Shown: piece by piece, positions 37,032-48,798 of the stretch
Position numbering within the stretch: the first letter of the stretch is position 1
Layout of the letters: each line of letters starts with the position of its first letter
Source of the DNA: Costus lasius
Taxonomy: Eukaryota; Streptophyta; Magnoliopsida; Zingiberales; Costaceae
DNA length: 64,000 nt
Direction of reading: 5' to 3'
Assembly: GCA_027563935.2 (NCBI GenBank)
Contig: CM050451.1
Span: 102,141,565 to 102,205,564, forward strand
Notes under the pieces: generated by a model
What the model was told of the DNA's origin: nothing
What the model saw: the letters and a program-made list of their open reading frames with translations, nothing else
Database searches by the model: none
Translations under genes and position numbers: made by a program

Positions 37032-38706
37032 TGCAGGGGTCCCCTTCTAGGGGGAGCGAAAAACCCTAATGGGCGCATGTGTAACATCGCAGCGGAATAA
37101 GGGTTTTAAGGAACACTAGCATGATATATGATCAACTATGAAAAACCGATTGCAAATATCAAGAAGATTCATACCATCGCCATTCGTTGGATGGTGTGTT
37201 GGAAGCAAAGACCGAAAGGGATCTTCTCCCTAGTCAACGCACACACGATGAGGAATGGCTTCTCCTTGTCGTCTTTGTGCTAGCAAAGCTTCAAGGGTCC
37301 TTTGCGCGTGGAGGAGATGAGATCCTTTGGGCTTGGCTAAGAAGAACTTCCTCTACACTCGTCGAGAGCTTTGTCACACGAGAAGAGAGTAAATTTCGTC
37401 CAAGGTGATGAGAGGCGATAGAGTGAACGTTGTAATCAACGTGGAGGCGTTGCTATCCATAAATAGCAACCCATTACTCTCATCGGTTATGCGTTCACAT
37501 GAAGTGAACCGTAACTCCTTCACCCTATTCGAATCTTTGAACCAAGCGCTCACAAGATGAGCCGGTTCAAATAACTTTGGTCCAAGACCAAATCAGCCCA
37601 AGCAATGGTCGATCTTATTGAACCTCAAGGTTCAAGATCACCGTTGATCTCATGATGCTCCCGATCTCACCGATCCAGCATCAAATCTCTCGATCGAAGC
37701 TTACCGATCTCAAGCCCTAATCAATCAAACATGATCAGACCAGATCTCACTCACAATCAGAGTTTAAAACCCCTTTAAACTGAACCTAAACAATTCAGTC
37801 CACACGATCTGACTTAAGTAAGCCATATCATCAAATTGTGCGACCCTAAGGGTTTCCTTTAAATGTCGGTAACGATAACTCACGTTATCACGATCAGTGA
37901 GGGGTATCTAGCAACACATCACTGTCTCCCGATAGAAAGGAAAGAGTCTTCCAAGACTTCACCCAAACCACAGCACAAGTGTGACTCTAACTCACAAGGC
38001 ATACATGTTTCCTTTGCCACTGGATATTCTTATTGGACAAGCGTGTCAAGCTTGTAGCTCCAATATGATAAGCATGATTAGATCAGATGAACACAGTCAC
38101 CTGGGTATGGCCATACACTTTCTCAATCATCTCATCAAGGGGGCCCCTGTAGAACATCACACTCCTTAAACAAGGAGACGGCAATCCTATGTCTATCACC
38201 AGTGCCCTAACCTTATTCAAGCTCACCATCCAAGATAGTCTATAATCATTATCTTTCAAATGATATTGAACTACCTCAAAATAATGACAATCATCATTTA
38301 GAAACACAAGTGATCTCAAGTCAGAGGAAATGTGCCACTTGTTGCAATCAAGGAATATTCACATCGTGACAAACAATTGAATATCCTAGTAGGGTCTGTC
38401 CAGTACATCCAATGTACCCATGAGTCTACACCTTATTCCATGCTCGAAGCATCCTATAAGATTAGAACACATATTAGTCTCAATCATATCAAGGCTGTCT
38501 CATGTTCACCAAGATATCTCGACTAAGGACATAAAGCCTGTCAGCCTAGCTGAACAGCTTTGAGACATTAATCAGATATACACTTATTACAGCAGACAAG
38601 GTAACAAACTGAATAACAACCATGCCTTTATAAACTGAAGAGTTTATTACATGATACTGTTACAATCCCAAGGCCTCAAACATTAGCCTAAGGGCATACC
38701 CCAACA
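37032..38706 (-). repeat. Element J 3' LTR
   Basis: On the plus strand it begins TGCAGGGGTCCCC and ends CCCCAACA. Its CArG-like site, read on the plus strand as CCATAAATAG (37457-37466), sits between 8-base complementary arms. The ATG-GCG-ATG block is at 37183-37175. Confidence 0.93.
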
Positions 38707-38717
38707 ATCTCCCACTT
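38707..38717 (-). promoter_or_regulatory. Element J polypurine tract
   Basis: The plus strand reads ATCTCCCACTT, the complement of AAGTGGGAGAT, directly next to the 3' LTR. Confidence 0.88.
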
Positions 38718-38726
38718 GCACTTAAT

Positions 38727-41700
38727 CTAATGGTTGAGAAATCTCAAACCCATATTATTACAGTGCTTCTCATGCTTCTGCTGCGCCAGACGCTTGGTAA
38801 GCGGGTCTGCCAGATTGTCATCTGTATGAACCTTGCATATTTTGATCTCGCCACGATCAATGATCTCCCGGATCAAATGAAACCGTCTCTGTATGTGCTT
38901 GGACTTCTGGTGCGACCGAGGTTCCTTTGCTTGTGCGATTGCTCCAGTGTTATCACAAAAGATAACCAAAGGATCTGCACTCGAAGGAACGACACCAAGT
39001 TCCCGTAAGAACTTACGAATCCAGACTGCCTCCTTGGATGCTTCCGAGGCTGCAACATACTCGGCTTCTGTTGTGGAATCAGCAACAGTTGACTGTTTGA
39101 AACTCTTCCACACCACTGCTCCACCATTCAAGCTAAAAACATAGCCTGATTGCGATTGGAAATCATCCTAGTCCGACTGGAACGAAGCGTCAGTATATCC
39201 TTCAATACTGAGTTCTTCCTGACCACCATATATCAAGAACATATCTTTGGTCCTCCGCAGATATTTTAAAATGTTCTTGACTGCAATCCAGTGCGCCATA
39301 CCTGGATTACTTTGGAACCGACTGGTCACGCTTAACCCGTAAGCAACGTCTGGGCGAGTACACAACATCGCATACATAATGGAACCAATAGCCGAAGCAT
39401 AAGGCGTATTGTCCATTTCATCTTTCTCAGTCTGTGTTTGTGGACACTGACTCTTCGAAAGATTCAGACCATGTCTGACTGGAAGATATCCTCGTTTAGA
39501 ATTCTCTTAATGAAATCTCTCCAGGACTTTATCGATGTAAGTACTCCGGCACAACCCGAGAAGCCTCTTAGATCTATCCCTGTAGATCTTCACACCTAAT
39601 ACATAGGCTGCTTCTCCTAGATCTTTCATCTGGAAACATTTCCTTAACCATGCCTTAACCGCATGCATTTCAGGAATATCATTTCCAATGATCAAGATAT
39701 CATCGACGTAGAGGACTAGGAATGTAATTACGCTCCCACTAAACCTCTTATATACACACGGATCATCCTCATTCTTGATGAAACCAAATTCAGTAACTGA
39801 TTCATCAAAACGAATATTCCAGCTTCTTGATGCTTGCTTAAGTCCATAAATAGACTTCTTTAACTTGCATATTTTATGACAATCTGATGGATCAGTGAAA
39901 CCCTCAGGTTGTGTCATATACACATCCTCATCCAGATTTCCATTAAGGAAAGCTGTTTTCACATCCTTCTGCCAGATCTCATAATCATAATATGCAGCTA
40001 TCGCGAAAAGAATCCGAATAGACTTAAACATGGCTACAGGTGAGAAAGTTTCATCATAATCTATCCCATAGATTTGATTGAAACCTTTCGCAACTAGCCT
40101 GCCTTTATAGGTAACCACGTTACCATCCATGTCAATCTTCTTCTTGAAGATCCATTTACAGCCTATAGGGATTACTCCCGGAGGCGGATCAACCAAATCC
40201 CAGACTTGGTTATCTGACATGGAGTCCATCTCGGCTCGCATAGCTTCAAGCCATCTAGCTGACTCCGGTCCACTAACCGCATCCGCATAAGTGAGGGGTT
40301 CATCATTATCAATGATGTAGACTCCGTCATAGCGCTCAGGCTGTCGACGGATCCGACCCGATCTTCGCGGTTCCCATGATATCTGAGCCTCAGGTTGTTC
40401 AGTAACCTGTTCGACCGGCTCAGGCTCATCCAACTGTGCTTGACTATTTTGTCCTTCCTCTGGATTCTCATCCAGTTTTATTTCTCTCCCACTGGCCTCT
40501 TGCAGAAGAAACTCCTTCTCAAGAAATATGGCCGTCCGAGCAACAAAAACCTTGTTCTCTTTGGGATCGTAGAAATAATAACCCTTAGTTTCCTTAGGGT
40601 AACCGACAAAGATGCATTTCTCAGATCTGCTCTCCAGTTTCCCAGAGGCGAGCTTTTTGACATAAGCCTCGCAACCCCAGATCCTGATAAATGTCAAGCT
40701 CGACTGTTTCCCATACCATAACTCATATGGCGTCTTTGAAACGGCCTTGGATGGCACTCGGTTTAGTACCTTTGTAGCTGTTTCTAGTGCAAAACCCTAG
40801 AAAGAGTAAGGAAGAGTAGCCTGACTCATCATAGAACGAACCATATCAAGTAACGTTCTATTTCTCCTCTCAGACACACCATTCCATTGCGGTGTTCCTG
40901 GCGGAGTGAGCTGTGAGATAATCCCACACTCTTTCAGATAGTCAGTAAACGCATGACTTAGGTATTCTCCACCTCGATCTGAGCGAAGTGTCTTGATATT
41001 TCGGCCTAGCTGATTCTGTACTTCATTCTTGAACTCTTTGAACTTGTCAAAAGATTCACTTTTATGTCTCATAAGATAGACATAACCGTACCTACTGAAA
41101 TCATCAGTAAAGGTTATGAAGTACTGATAACCACCTCTGGCATGTTTACTAAATGGCCCACACACATCACTGTGTATAAGGTCAAGTAAACCTGAAGCCC
41201 TTTGACCTTTGCGAGGAAAAGGAGACTTCGTCATTTTACCCATTAAACAAGCCTTGCATGTATCAATCTCCACATAGGAGAATGATCCCAGCAGTCCATG
41301 ATCATGCAACCGCTTAATGCGCTTCTCGTTTATATGGCCTAAACGACTATGCCATAGCAAGGTGCTGTCATCAGCATACTTGGCTTTCTTATTATCAATG
41401 TTTTGTATCGAATGTTCCATGTCCAACATGAACAACCCATTGTTAATTGAACCAGTTGCATAAACAATATTATCATAAGATAAAACACACTTTGAAATAT
41501 TGCATTCAAAGGCAAATCCTTTCCTGACAAGAGCAGGAATTGAGATAATATTTTTAGTAATACTCGGTACAAAATAACAATTGTTTAATTCCAATACAAT
41601 GCCAGATGGTAAAGTAATGAAATAGTCTCCTACAGCAACAGCAGCAACCCGTGCCCCGTTTCCAACGCGTAGGTCTATCTCATGCTGTCCCACCTGTCTT

Positions 41701-42611
41701 CTTCTCCTGAGTTCCTGTACATTTGAACAAATGTGAACTCCACATGCAGTGTCCAACACCCATGATATAGAAGAAGATGAAAACATGACTTCAGTCACGA
41801 ATATACCTGAGCCAGAAGCGATGCTTCCCCTCTTGTCTCCTTGGAGCGCTTTACAGTCCTTTTTCCAGTGACCCAGCTGGCCACAGTGGAAACACCTGTA
41901 TTCCTTGGACCGCTTAACCTTTTGCTTCAGAGCCTTGTTGTAGTTCTTGATGGGGGCTTTGCCCTTCTTCCCCTTCTTCTTGTTCCTTGAAGGAACGATC
42001 AAGACAGAGGTCGAAGGCTTACCCTTCAGAGTTTCCTCAGTAGTCAAGAGCATATTCAGCAGCTCTGCCGGAGTACAATCGATTTTGTTCATATTAAAGT
42101 TAATGATGAACGCATCGAAAGAGGGCGGAAGAGACTGCAGAATAATGTCTACAGCAAGCTCCTGGTTGATGGTATGCCCCAGTTTCTCTAGAGCCTCCTT
42201 GTGCCCAATCATCTTGAGCACGTGAGCTCCCACTGGGCTCCCTTCGGCCAGTTTGCTCTGAAAGAACAGCTTCGTCAGATTATAGCGTTCTGTCCTCGCC
42301 TGTGCAGCATACAGCATCTTGAGGTTCGCTATAATTTCTATAGCCGACATATCCTCATGCTGACGCTGTAGCGGTGGCGTCATAGACGCTAGCATCAGGC
42401 AAGCGACATCAATGCTATCATTGACGTGCTTTTCATAGGCATCCCGAACCGCCCTTGCGGCGTTCGGAGCGGGCTGCGGCGGTATCGCCGTCTCGAGGAC
42501 ATACAGTTTCCTCTCTGCCTTAAAAACGATCTTAAGGTGTCCGAACTAGTCAGAGAAGTTCGGCCCAGCAAACTTCTCCCTTTCCAGTAGGGATCGCACA
42601 TTGAAGCTCAT
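38727..42611 (-). pseudogene. Element J gag-pol, four premature stops, no frameshift
   Basis: From the ATG at 42611 to the terminal stop at 38727 the reading frame is never shifted, but four codons are stops. They are TAG at 42548-42546 (a Trp early in gag), TAG at 40799-40797 (a Trp in integrase), TAA at 39509-39507 (a Leu in reverse transcriptase) and TAG at 39170-39168 (a Gln in RNase H). The zinc knuckle, protease DTACG, integrase and YVDD motifs are otherwise kept. Three of the four are G-to-A or C-to-T type changes, as expected from deamination of methylated cytosine. The lack of indels suggests recent point-mutational decay. Confidence 0.94.
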
Positions 42612-44432
42612 GGTGTTCGTTGCTGCAGGAATCTACAACAATGCAAGAACAACAAGGTCAGTATCAATGTCAAGAATCAATCAGGACTTAAGAATGATTC
42701 CTTTTTCTCACTATTTTATCTGGCTGAAAAATCCAGCAAAACAGCCCGAAAGAGTAGAACACTTTTAGTGAGATGGGATCCAGATTTCATACTTGGTCTC
42801 CGCGTCCCGCTCAGGCGAGATAAGATGCACAGAGAGGACAAGCATTAATTTCTGGTAGGCTGTGCCAGCCAATCGCCAACCCGTGCGATTCCCCTTCATC
42901 TGGGCAATCCAGCCGACTGTGCCAACTGAGTTGGTACAACACAATCTCTGACCCCACAGATGGCTGCCTCCATGTGCTACCATATGCGCCACATATGTAG
43001 CCTACATGGTCAAGCTGACCCGACCTACTCCCTGGACCACCACGTGCTATGCTGAGCAACGAGAAGGGATAAATCCCTACTCTGTAACACGCAGATGTAA
43101 TCACACACCGTCTGAAGATAGATGGACGTGCCCACTGAGTGGGTACAACACGGCTCCAACGATAGTCAGAACAGTGAGGTTTCGCGTCAGAAGGCTTACG
43201 AGCTTGATATTTTAGTGTTGGATTTTAACGGTCTTTTATCTTCCTCACTATCATACAATCCCTATGGTGATAGCAGAAGATAAATTAAAACATGCTGTTC
43301 TATTTATAAAACAATAAAAGAAAGCATGGATCTTATGTGGTAAAAGCCCATAGCCTAAGTAAGACCTTAACCTAACTTAAGTCTTCACTTGCTTTTTATA
43401 ATGGGACTTTTGCTGCTCATCTGGCCCAAAACAGGGCTCAAGCGCCATCTGCAGATCTGGTGCGCCCACCAGGAATTTGCGCCAGGTCCTAGGGTCGAAC
43501 CCTAGACCTCCCACCTGGTCAAGCTACTTGCTGCATGCGCCTCTGTCAAGAGTGTTCTGTGCTCTTGTCTGATTAATTTACAAATTAATCTATCTAGACA
43601 AGATTGACTCGGAGGTCAATTACATTTTATAAATTAAGTACAAGGTGATTCGCAGATCACAATTAAAATTAATTTACAAAATCATTTCCAGGCACGCAGG
43701 CCCCAGCACAGCACACATTTAACATGGGCAGCCCACATAAGATTAAATAAACATACATATGCATCAATCATCATGTGATCCATTCATGAAATTAAATTTC
43801 GAAAAACCCCATAGGTATGAATTTTAATTTCCTTATAGGCCCTACAACCTTACAACGGTCCATTACTAGGGATCCACTCATCCAACCTAGTCAGATCCAT
43901 TGCCCTTGCATGCACCAAGTCCTAACTGACTTGAGTTGACCCAGTGGTCAAACATGCATGCGGCAGGGCTGAACAACCACAATGAGATCTGGCAAACGGG
44001 TGTGACCCCAGGCCTAACTCATGTGCGTCCATTAAGTGTCTCCATCAGACATCGCTACACGCCTTTGATGCAGTCGACCTAGAGCCACCTATGGCTTGCG
44101 CACAGGTGCTCTCTGGTCGACCCATCTAGGCTGTCAGATAGTCTGATCAGACTAGTTGGATCTAACCTAGAGGACGACTTCAACCCTAATAACCCGTCTA
44201 AGGGTTTACTGCAGGCGCCATTTAGATCTAATGGTAAGCGCGCAAGTCATTTTATTTTTAAGATAAACATCAAAAACAACTTATAGAAGCGCTACCTACA
44301 TACATGCGCCAACAACAATACATAACTAGTAAAGTTTCGCATGTAGCCTAGATCTAATAATATGGCGCATACAAGGATCACAAATCACAGCAAACATATT
44401 TATCATGCATAAAAGCCTGCTCTGATACCAAT
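42612..44432 (-). other. Element J leader with structured RNA motifs
   Basis: Read on the minus strand, this holds the palindrome (44152-44141), CUGCGN-loop hairpins (43702-43691, 43660-43645; the third, 43620-43603, has CTCCGA), the T-arm-like hairpin (43505-43489) and both bulged hairpins (43152-43127 and 42943-42918). The branch-like CTGAC is at 42661-42657 and the AG at 42634-42633. The codons up to gag are open from 42632. The proposed intron is 44575-42633. Confidence 0.75.
44419..44430 (-). promoter_or_regulatory. Element J primer binding site
   Basis: On the minus strand this reads TGGTATCAGAGC, two bases after the 5' LTR. Confidence 0.9.
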
Positions 44433-46107
44433 TGCAGGGGTCCCCTTCTAGGGGGAGCGAAAAACCCTAATGGGCGCATGTGTAACATCGCAGCGGAATA
44501 AGGGTTTTAAGGAACACTAGCATGATATATGATCAACTATGAAAAACTGATTGCAAATATCAAGAAGATTCATACCATCGCCATTCGTTGGATGGTGTGT
44601 TGGAAGCAAAGACCGAAAGGGATCTTCTCCCTAGTCGACGCACACACGATGAGGAATGGCTTCTCCTTGTCGTCTTTGTGCTAGCAAAGCTTCAAGGGTC
44701 CTTTGCGCGTGGAGGAGATGAGATCCTTTGGGCTTGGCTAAGAAGAACTTCCTCTACACTCGTCGAGAGCTTTGTCACACGAGAAGAGAGTAAATTTCGT
44801 CCAAGGTGATGAGAGGCGATAGAGTGAACGTTGTAATCAACGTGGAGGCGTTGCTATCCATAAATAGCAACCCATTACTCTCATCGGTTATGCGTTCACA
44901 TGAAGTGAACCGTAACTCCTTCACCCTATTCGAATCTTTGAACCAAGCGCTCACAAGATGAGCCGGTTCAAATAACTTTGGTCCAAGACCAAATCAGCCC
45001 AAGCAATGGTCGATCTTATTGAACCTCAAGGTTCAAGATCACCGTTGATCTCATGATGCTCCCGATCTCACCGATCCAGCATCAAATCTCTCGATCGAAG
45101 CTTACCGATCTCAAGCCCTAATCAATCAAACATGATCAGACCATATCTCACTCACAATCAGAGTTTAAAACCCCTTTAAACTGAACCTAAACAATTCAGT
45201 CCACACGATCTGACTTAAGTAAGCCATATCATCAAATTGTGCGACCCTAAGGGTTTCCTTTAAATGTCGGTAACGATAACTCACGTTATCACGATCAGTG
45301 AGGGGTATCTAGCAACACATCACTGTCTCCCGATAGAAAGGAAAGAGTCTTCCAAGACTTCACCCAAACCACAGCACAAGTGTGACTCTAACTCACAAGG
45401 CATACATGTTTCCTTTGCCACTGGATATTCTTATTGGACAAGCGTGTCAAGCTTGTAGCTCCAATATGATAAGCATGATTAGATCGGATGAACACAGTCA
45501 CCTGGGTATGGCCATACACTTTCTCAATCATCTCATCAAGGGGGCCCCTGTAGAACATCACACTCCTTAAACAAGGAGACGGCAATCCTATGTCTATCAC
45601 CAATGCCCTAACCTGATTCAAGCTCACCATCCAAGATAGTCTATAATCATTATCTTTCAAATGATATTGAACTACCTCAAAATAATGACAATCATCATTT
45701 AGAAACACAAGTGATCTCAAGTCAGAGGAAATGTGCCACTTGTTGCAATCAAGGAATATTCACATCGTGACAAACAATTGAATATCCTAGTAGGGTCTGT
45801 CCAGTACATCCAATGTACCCATGAGTCTACACCTTATTCCATGCTTGAAGCATCCTATAAGATTAGAACACATATTAGTCTCAATCATATCAAGGCTGTC
45901 TCATGTTCACCAAGATATCTCGACTAAGGACATAAAGCCTGTCAGCCTAGCTAAACAGCTTTGAGACATTAATCAGATGTACACTTATTACAGCAGACAA
46001 GGTAACAAACTGAATAACAACCATGCCTTTATAAACTAAAGAGTTTATTACATGATACTCTTACAATCCCAAGGCCTCAAACATTAGCCTAAGGGCATAC
46101 CCCAACA
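44433..46107 (-). repeat. Element J 5' LTR
   Basis: This 1675-bp LTR nearly matches the 3' copy. It contains a GCTCA/TGAGC hairpin (44949-44963), the CArG-like site with 8-base arms (44850-44871) and the ATG-GCG-ATG block at 44584-44576 followed by GTATGA. Confidence 0.93.
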
Positions 46108-46112
46108 CATAG

Positions 46113-46243
46113 ATCGTGGCGAGATCAAAATATGCGAGGTTCATACAGACGACAATCTGGCTGACCCGCTTACCAAGCCTCTGGCGCAGCAGAAGCATGA
46201 GAAGCACTGTAATAACATGGGTTTGAGATTTCTCAACCATTAG
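46113..46243 (+). pseudogene. Element H gag-pol, 3' end after J
   Basis: The last part of RNase H continues here directly after the second CATAG and ends at the family's usual TAG (46241-46243), followed by the polypurine tract at 46253-46263. It is separated from the rest of its gene by the 9-kb J insertion. Confidence 0.92.
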
Positions 46244-46263
46244 ATTAAGTGCAAGTGGGAGAT

Positions 46264-47971
46264 TGTTGGGGTATGCCCTTAAGGCTAATGTTTGAGGCCT
46301 TGGGATTGTATCAGTATCATGTAATAAACTCTTGTGTTTATAAAGGCATGGTTATTATTCAGGTTGTTACCTTGTCTGCTGTAATAAGTGTACTACTGAA
46401 TAATGTCTCAAAGCTGTTCAGCTAGGCTGACATGCTAAATGTCCTTAGTCGATATATCTTGGTGAACATGAGACAGCCTTGATATGGTTAAGACTAATAT
46501 GTGTTCTAATCTTATAGGATGCTTCGAGCATGGAATAAGATGTAGACTCATGGGTACATTGGATGTACTGGACAGACCCTACTAGGATATTCAATTGCTT
46601 GTCACAATGTGAATAATCCTTGTATGCTACAAGTGGCACATGTCCTTTGACTTGAGATCACTTGTGTTCCTAAATGATGAATGTCATTGTTTTGAGGTAG
46701 TTCAATATCATTTGAAATATAATGGTTATAGACTATCTTGGATAATGATCATGAGTCAGGTTAGGACACTAGTGATAGATAAAGGATTGTCGTCTCCTTG
46801 TTTAAGGAGTGTGATGTTCTAAGGCCCCCCCTATATGAGATGATTGAGAAAGTGTATGGCCATACCCAGATGACTATGTTCATCTAATTTAATCATGCTC
46901 ATCGTATTGGAGTCACAAGCTTGACACGCTTGTCCAATAAGAACATCCAGTGGCAAAGGATACATGTATGCCTTGTGAAGTGGATTCACACTTGTGCTAT
47001 GGTTTGGGTGTAGTCTTGGAAGACTCTTTCCTTTATATCGGGAGACAGTGATGTGTTGCTAGATACCCCTCACTGATCGTGATAATGTAAATTATTGTTA
47101 CCGACATTTAAAGGAAACCCTTAGGGTCGCACAATTTGATGATATGGCTTACTTGAGTCAGATCGTGTGGACTGAATTGTTTGGGTTCAGTTTAAAGGGA
47201 TTTAATCTCTGATTGTAAGTGAGATCTGGTCTGATCATGTTTGATTGATTAGGGCTTGAGATCGGTAAGCTTCGATCGAGAGAGATGATGCTAGATCGGT
47301 GAGATCAAGAGCATCATGAGATGAACGGTTAGATTGGAAACCTTAGGGTTTAGTTGATCTAGACCGATTGGCTTGGGCTGGCTTGGTTTGGCCTTTGGAC
47401 CGAACACATTTACTTTGAACCGGTTCAAGAGCTTGAACGTGTGGTTCATTGTTTTGGCGTTTTGATCGATTTAGTGATCATGAACGCATGGCTTAATGGA
47501 TTTTCCAATTTTGGAAAGTCATTTAGCGCATGTTCCCTTGAACGCCAAATGACTTGAACGCTCCATTCAACTCTCGTCTCCTTGCTCTTGCTTGACGAGA
47601 CTTTGGCGTGGAGAAGGCGAGGTCTTGGTGGAGGTTCGGAAAGCCTAGACATCATCTCTCATTTCCTTACCATACGAGAGGGACCCTTGAAGGACCTTGC
47701 TAGCACAAGGATCTCCAAGGAGCAAGCACATCATCTTGTGTGCGTCAACTAGGGAGAAGATCCCTTTCGATCTTTCTCTTCCAAGTCGCCATCTTCCTCA
47801 TGGCTTTGGTATGGATCTAAACTTCATCAAGTTGATCATATTATCTTGCTAAGATCCATGAAAAACCCTTGCTTCCGCTTGCAATTTTTATGCGCCACCC
47901 TTAAGGGTTTTTCGCCCCCCTCTTGAAAGGGGTTTCATCTGCTTGCGCTCCCCCTTGAAGGGGACTCTTCA
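46264..47971 (+). repeat. Element H 3' LTR
   Basis: This 1708-bp LTR has about five differences from the 5' copy by eye, one of them within the C-rich end (CCCCCTT for CCCGCTT). It is followed by CTCTT and the last segment of LTR E. Confidence 0.93.
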
Positions 47972-48408
47972 CTCTTGGTGTGACTTGGAGGACTTGGTGG
48001 CGCCACTTCTCCATCCTCTTCCTAAGGGCCGAGACTCCTATTCTCCTTCTTCTCTTGGAGTGAAAAAGACAAGGAGTTGGCGGCTAACATCTTATGCTTG
48101 GCGCAACTTCCCTTGAAGGTGGCGCAAGTGAAAAGAAGGCTTGATTCTCTTCCCGAGGCTAGCACCGAGCGTGGAAGGGAGCAACGTTGAGAAGGTCGAT
48201 GCGTGGATACTTGTAGAGGACGAACACTTGGGCGTCTTCAACTTGGCACCTTCTTCTTGACAAGCAATAAAGGTACTAACCCTAACACATCCTTGTGTTC
48301 TCTCTCTCGCATGGATCCTTGGGACCGGAATGTGTTTCGGGTGTAATGCTTCTTCCGCTACGTCCTGGGACTGCAAAAATTTTAAATTACACCCGGCATT
48401 CCCCAACA
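47972..48408 (+). mobile_element. Solo LTR E, segment 3 (3' end)
   Basis: LTR E ends here with GGCATTCCCCAACA. AAGGA follows, and then the interrupted LTR of element D resumes on the minus strand. I see no gene. Ty1/copia origin is inferred from the TGTTGG/CCAACA ends, length and shared motifs. Confidence 0.87.
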
Positions 48409-48778
48409 AAGGATTATTCACATTGTGACAAACAATTGAATATCCTAAGAAGGGTCAGTCCAGTACATCCAATGCACCTATGTGTCTAAATCTTATTCCA
48501 CGCTCGAAGCATCCTACAAGATTAGAGCACATATTAGTCTCAATCATATCAAGGCTGTCTCATGTTCACCGAGATATCTCGACTAAGGACAATACTGAAT
48601 GTCAGCTAAGCTGAACACCATTGAGACATTACTCAGAAGTATACATACAGCAGCAGATATTGTAACAATCTGAATAACAACGATTGCCTTTATAAAACAT
48701 ATATATATATATTGTTTATACATGATACTGAAAATAGCCCAAGGCCTCAAACATTAGCCTTAAGGGCATACCCTAACA
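48409..48778 (-). repeat. Element D 3' LTR, terminal part
   Basis: This completes the D LTR on the minus strand. Its end reads TGTTAGGGTATGCCC, one base unlike the usual TGTTGGGG. It includes a short (AT)7 run at 48699-48712 not found in the other LTRs. Confidence 0.9.
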
Positions 48779-48789
48779 ATCTCCCACTT
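48779..48789 (-). promoter_or_regulatory. Element D polypurine tract
   Basis: The complement of AAGTGGGAGAT abuts the D LTR end and precedes the gag-pol stop region. Confidence 0.87.
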
Positions 48790-48798
48790 GCACTTAAA

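Larger units (their letters stand above)
37032..46107 (-). mobile_element. Element J: full-length copia element, minus strand
   Basis: This 9076-bp element is flanked by CATAG (37027-37031 and 46108-46112) inside the RNase H region of H. Both LTRs are 1675 bp and differ at about 11 positions by eye. Order on the minus strand is 5' LTR 44433-46107, primer binding site, leader, gag-pol, polypurine tract, 3' LTR 37032-38706. Confidence 0.93.
29807..47971 (+). mobile_element. Element H: full-length copia element interrupted by J
   Basis: H is flanked by CTCTT (29802-29806 and 47972-47976) inside LTR E. Without J (37032-46107 plus one CATAG copy) it is about 9.1 kb. Its two 1708-bp LTRs differ at only about five positions by my count, yet its gag-pol is broken and carries a whole second element. 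Confidence 0.93.

Noticed and set aside
37187..37408. A 73-codon ORF at the J LTR end, present in both LTRs (also 44588-44809).
   Set aside because: It lies on the strand opposite to J's transcription, over the splice-donor and hairpin region, with no support beyond LTR duplication.
48699..48712. The (AT)7 run in the D LTR as a functional element.
   Set aside because: It is a short microsatellite private to one LTR copy, most likely replication slippage.
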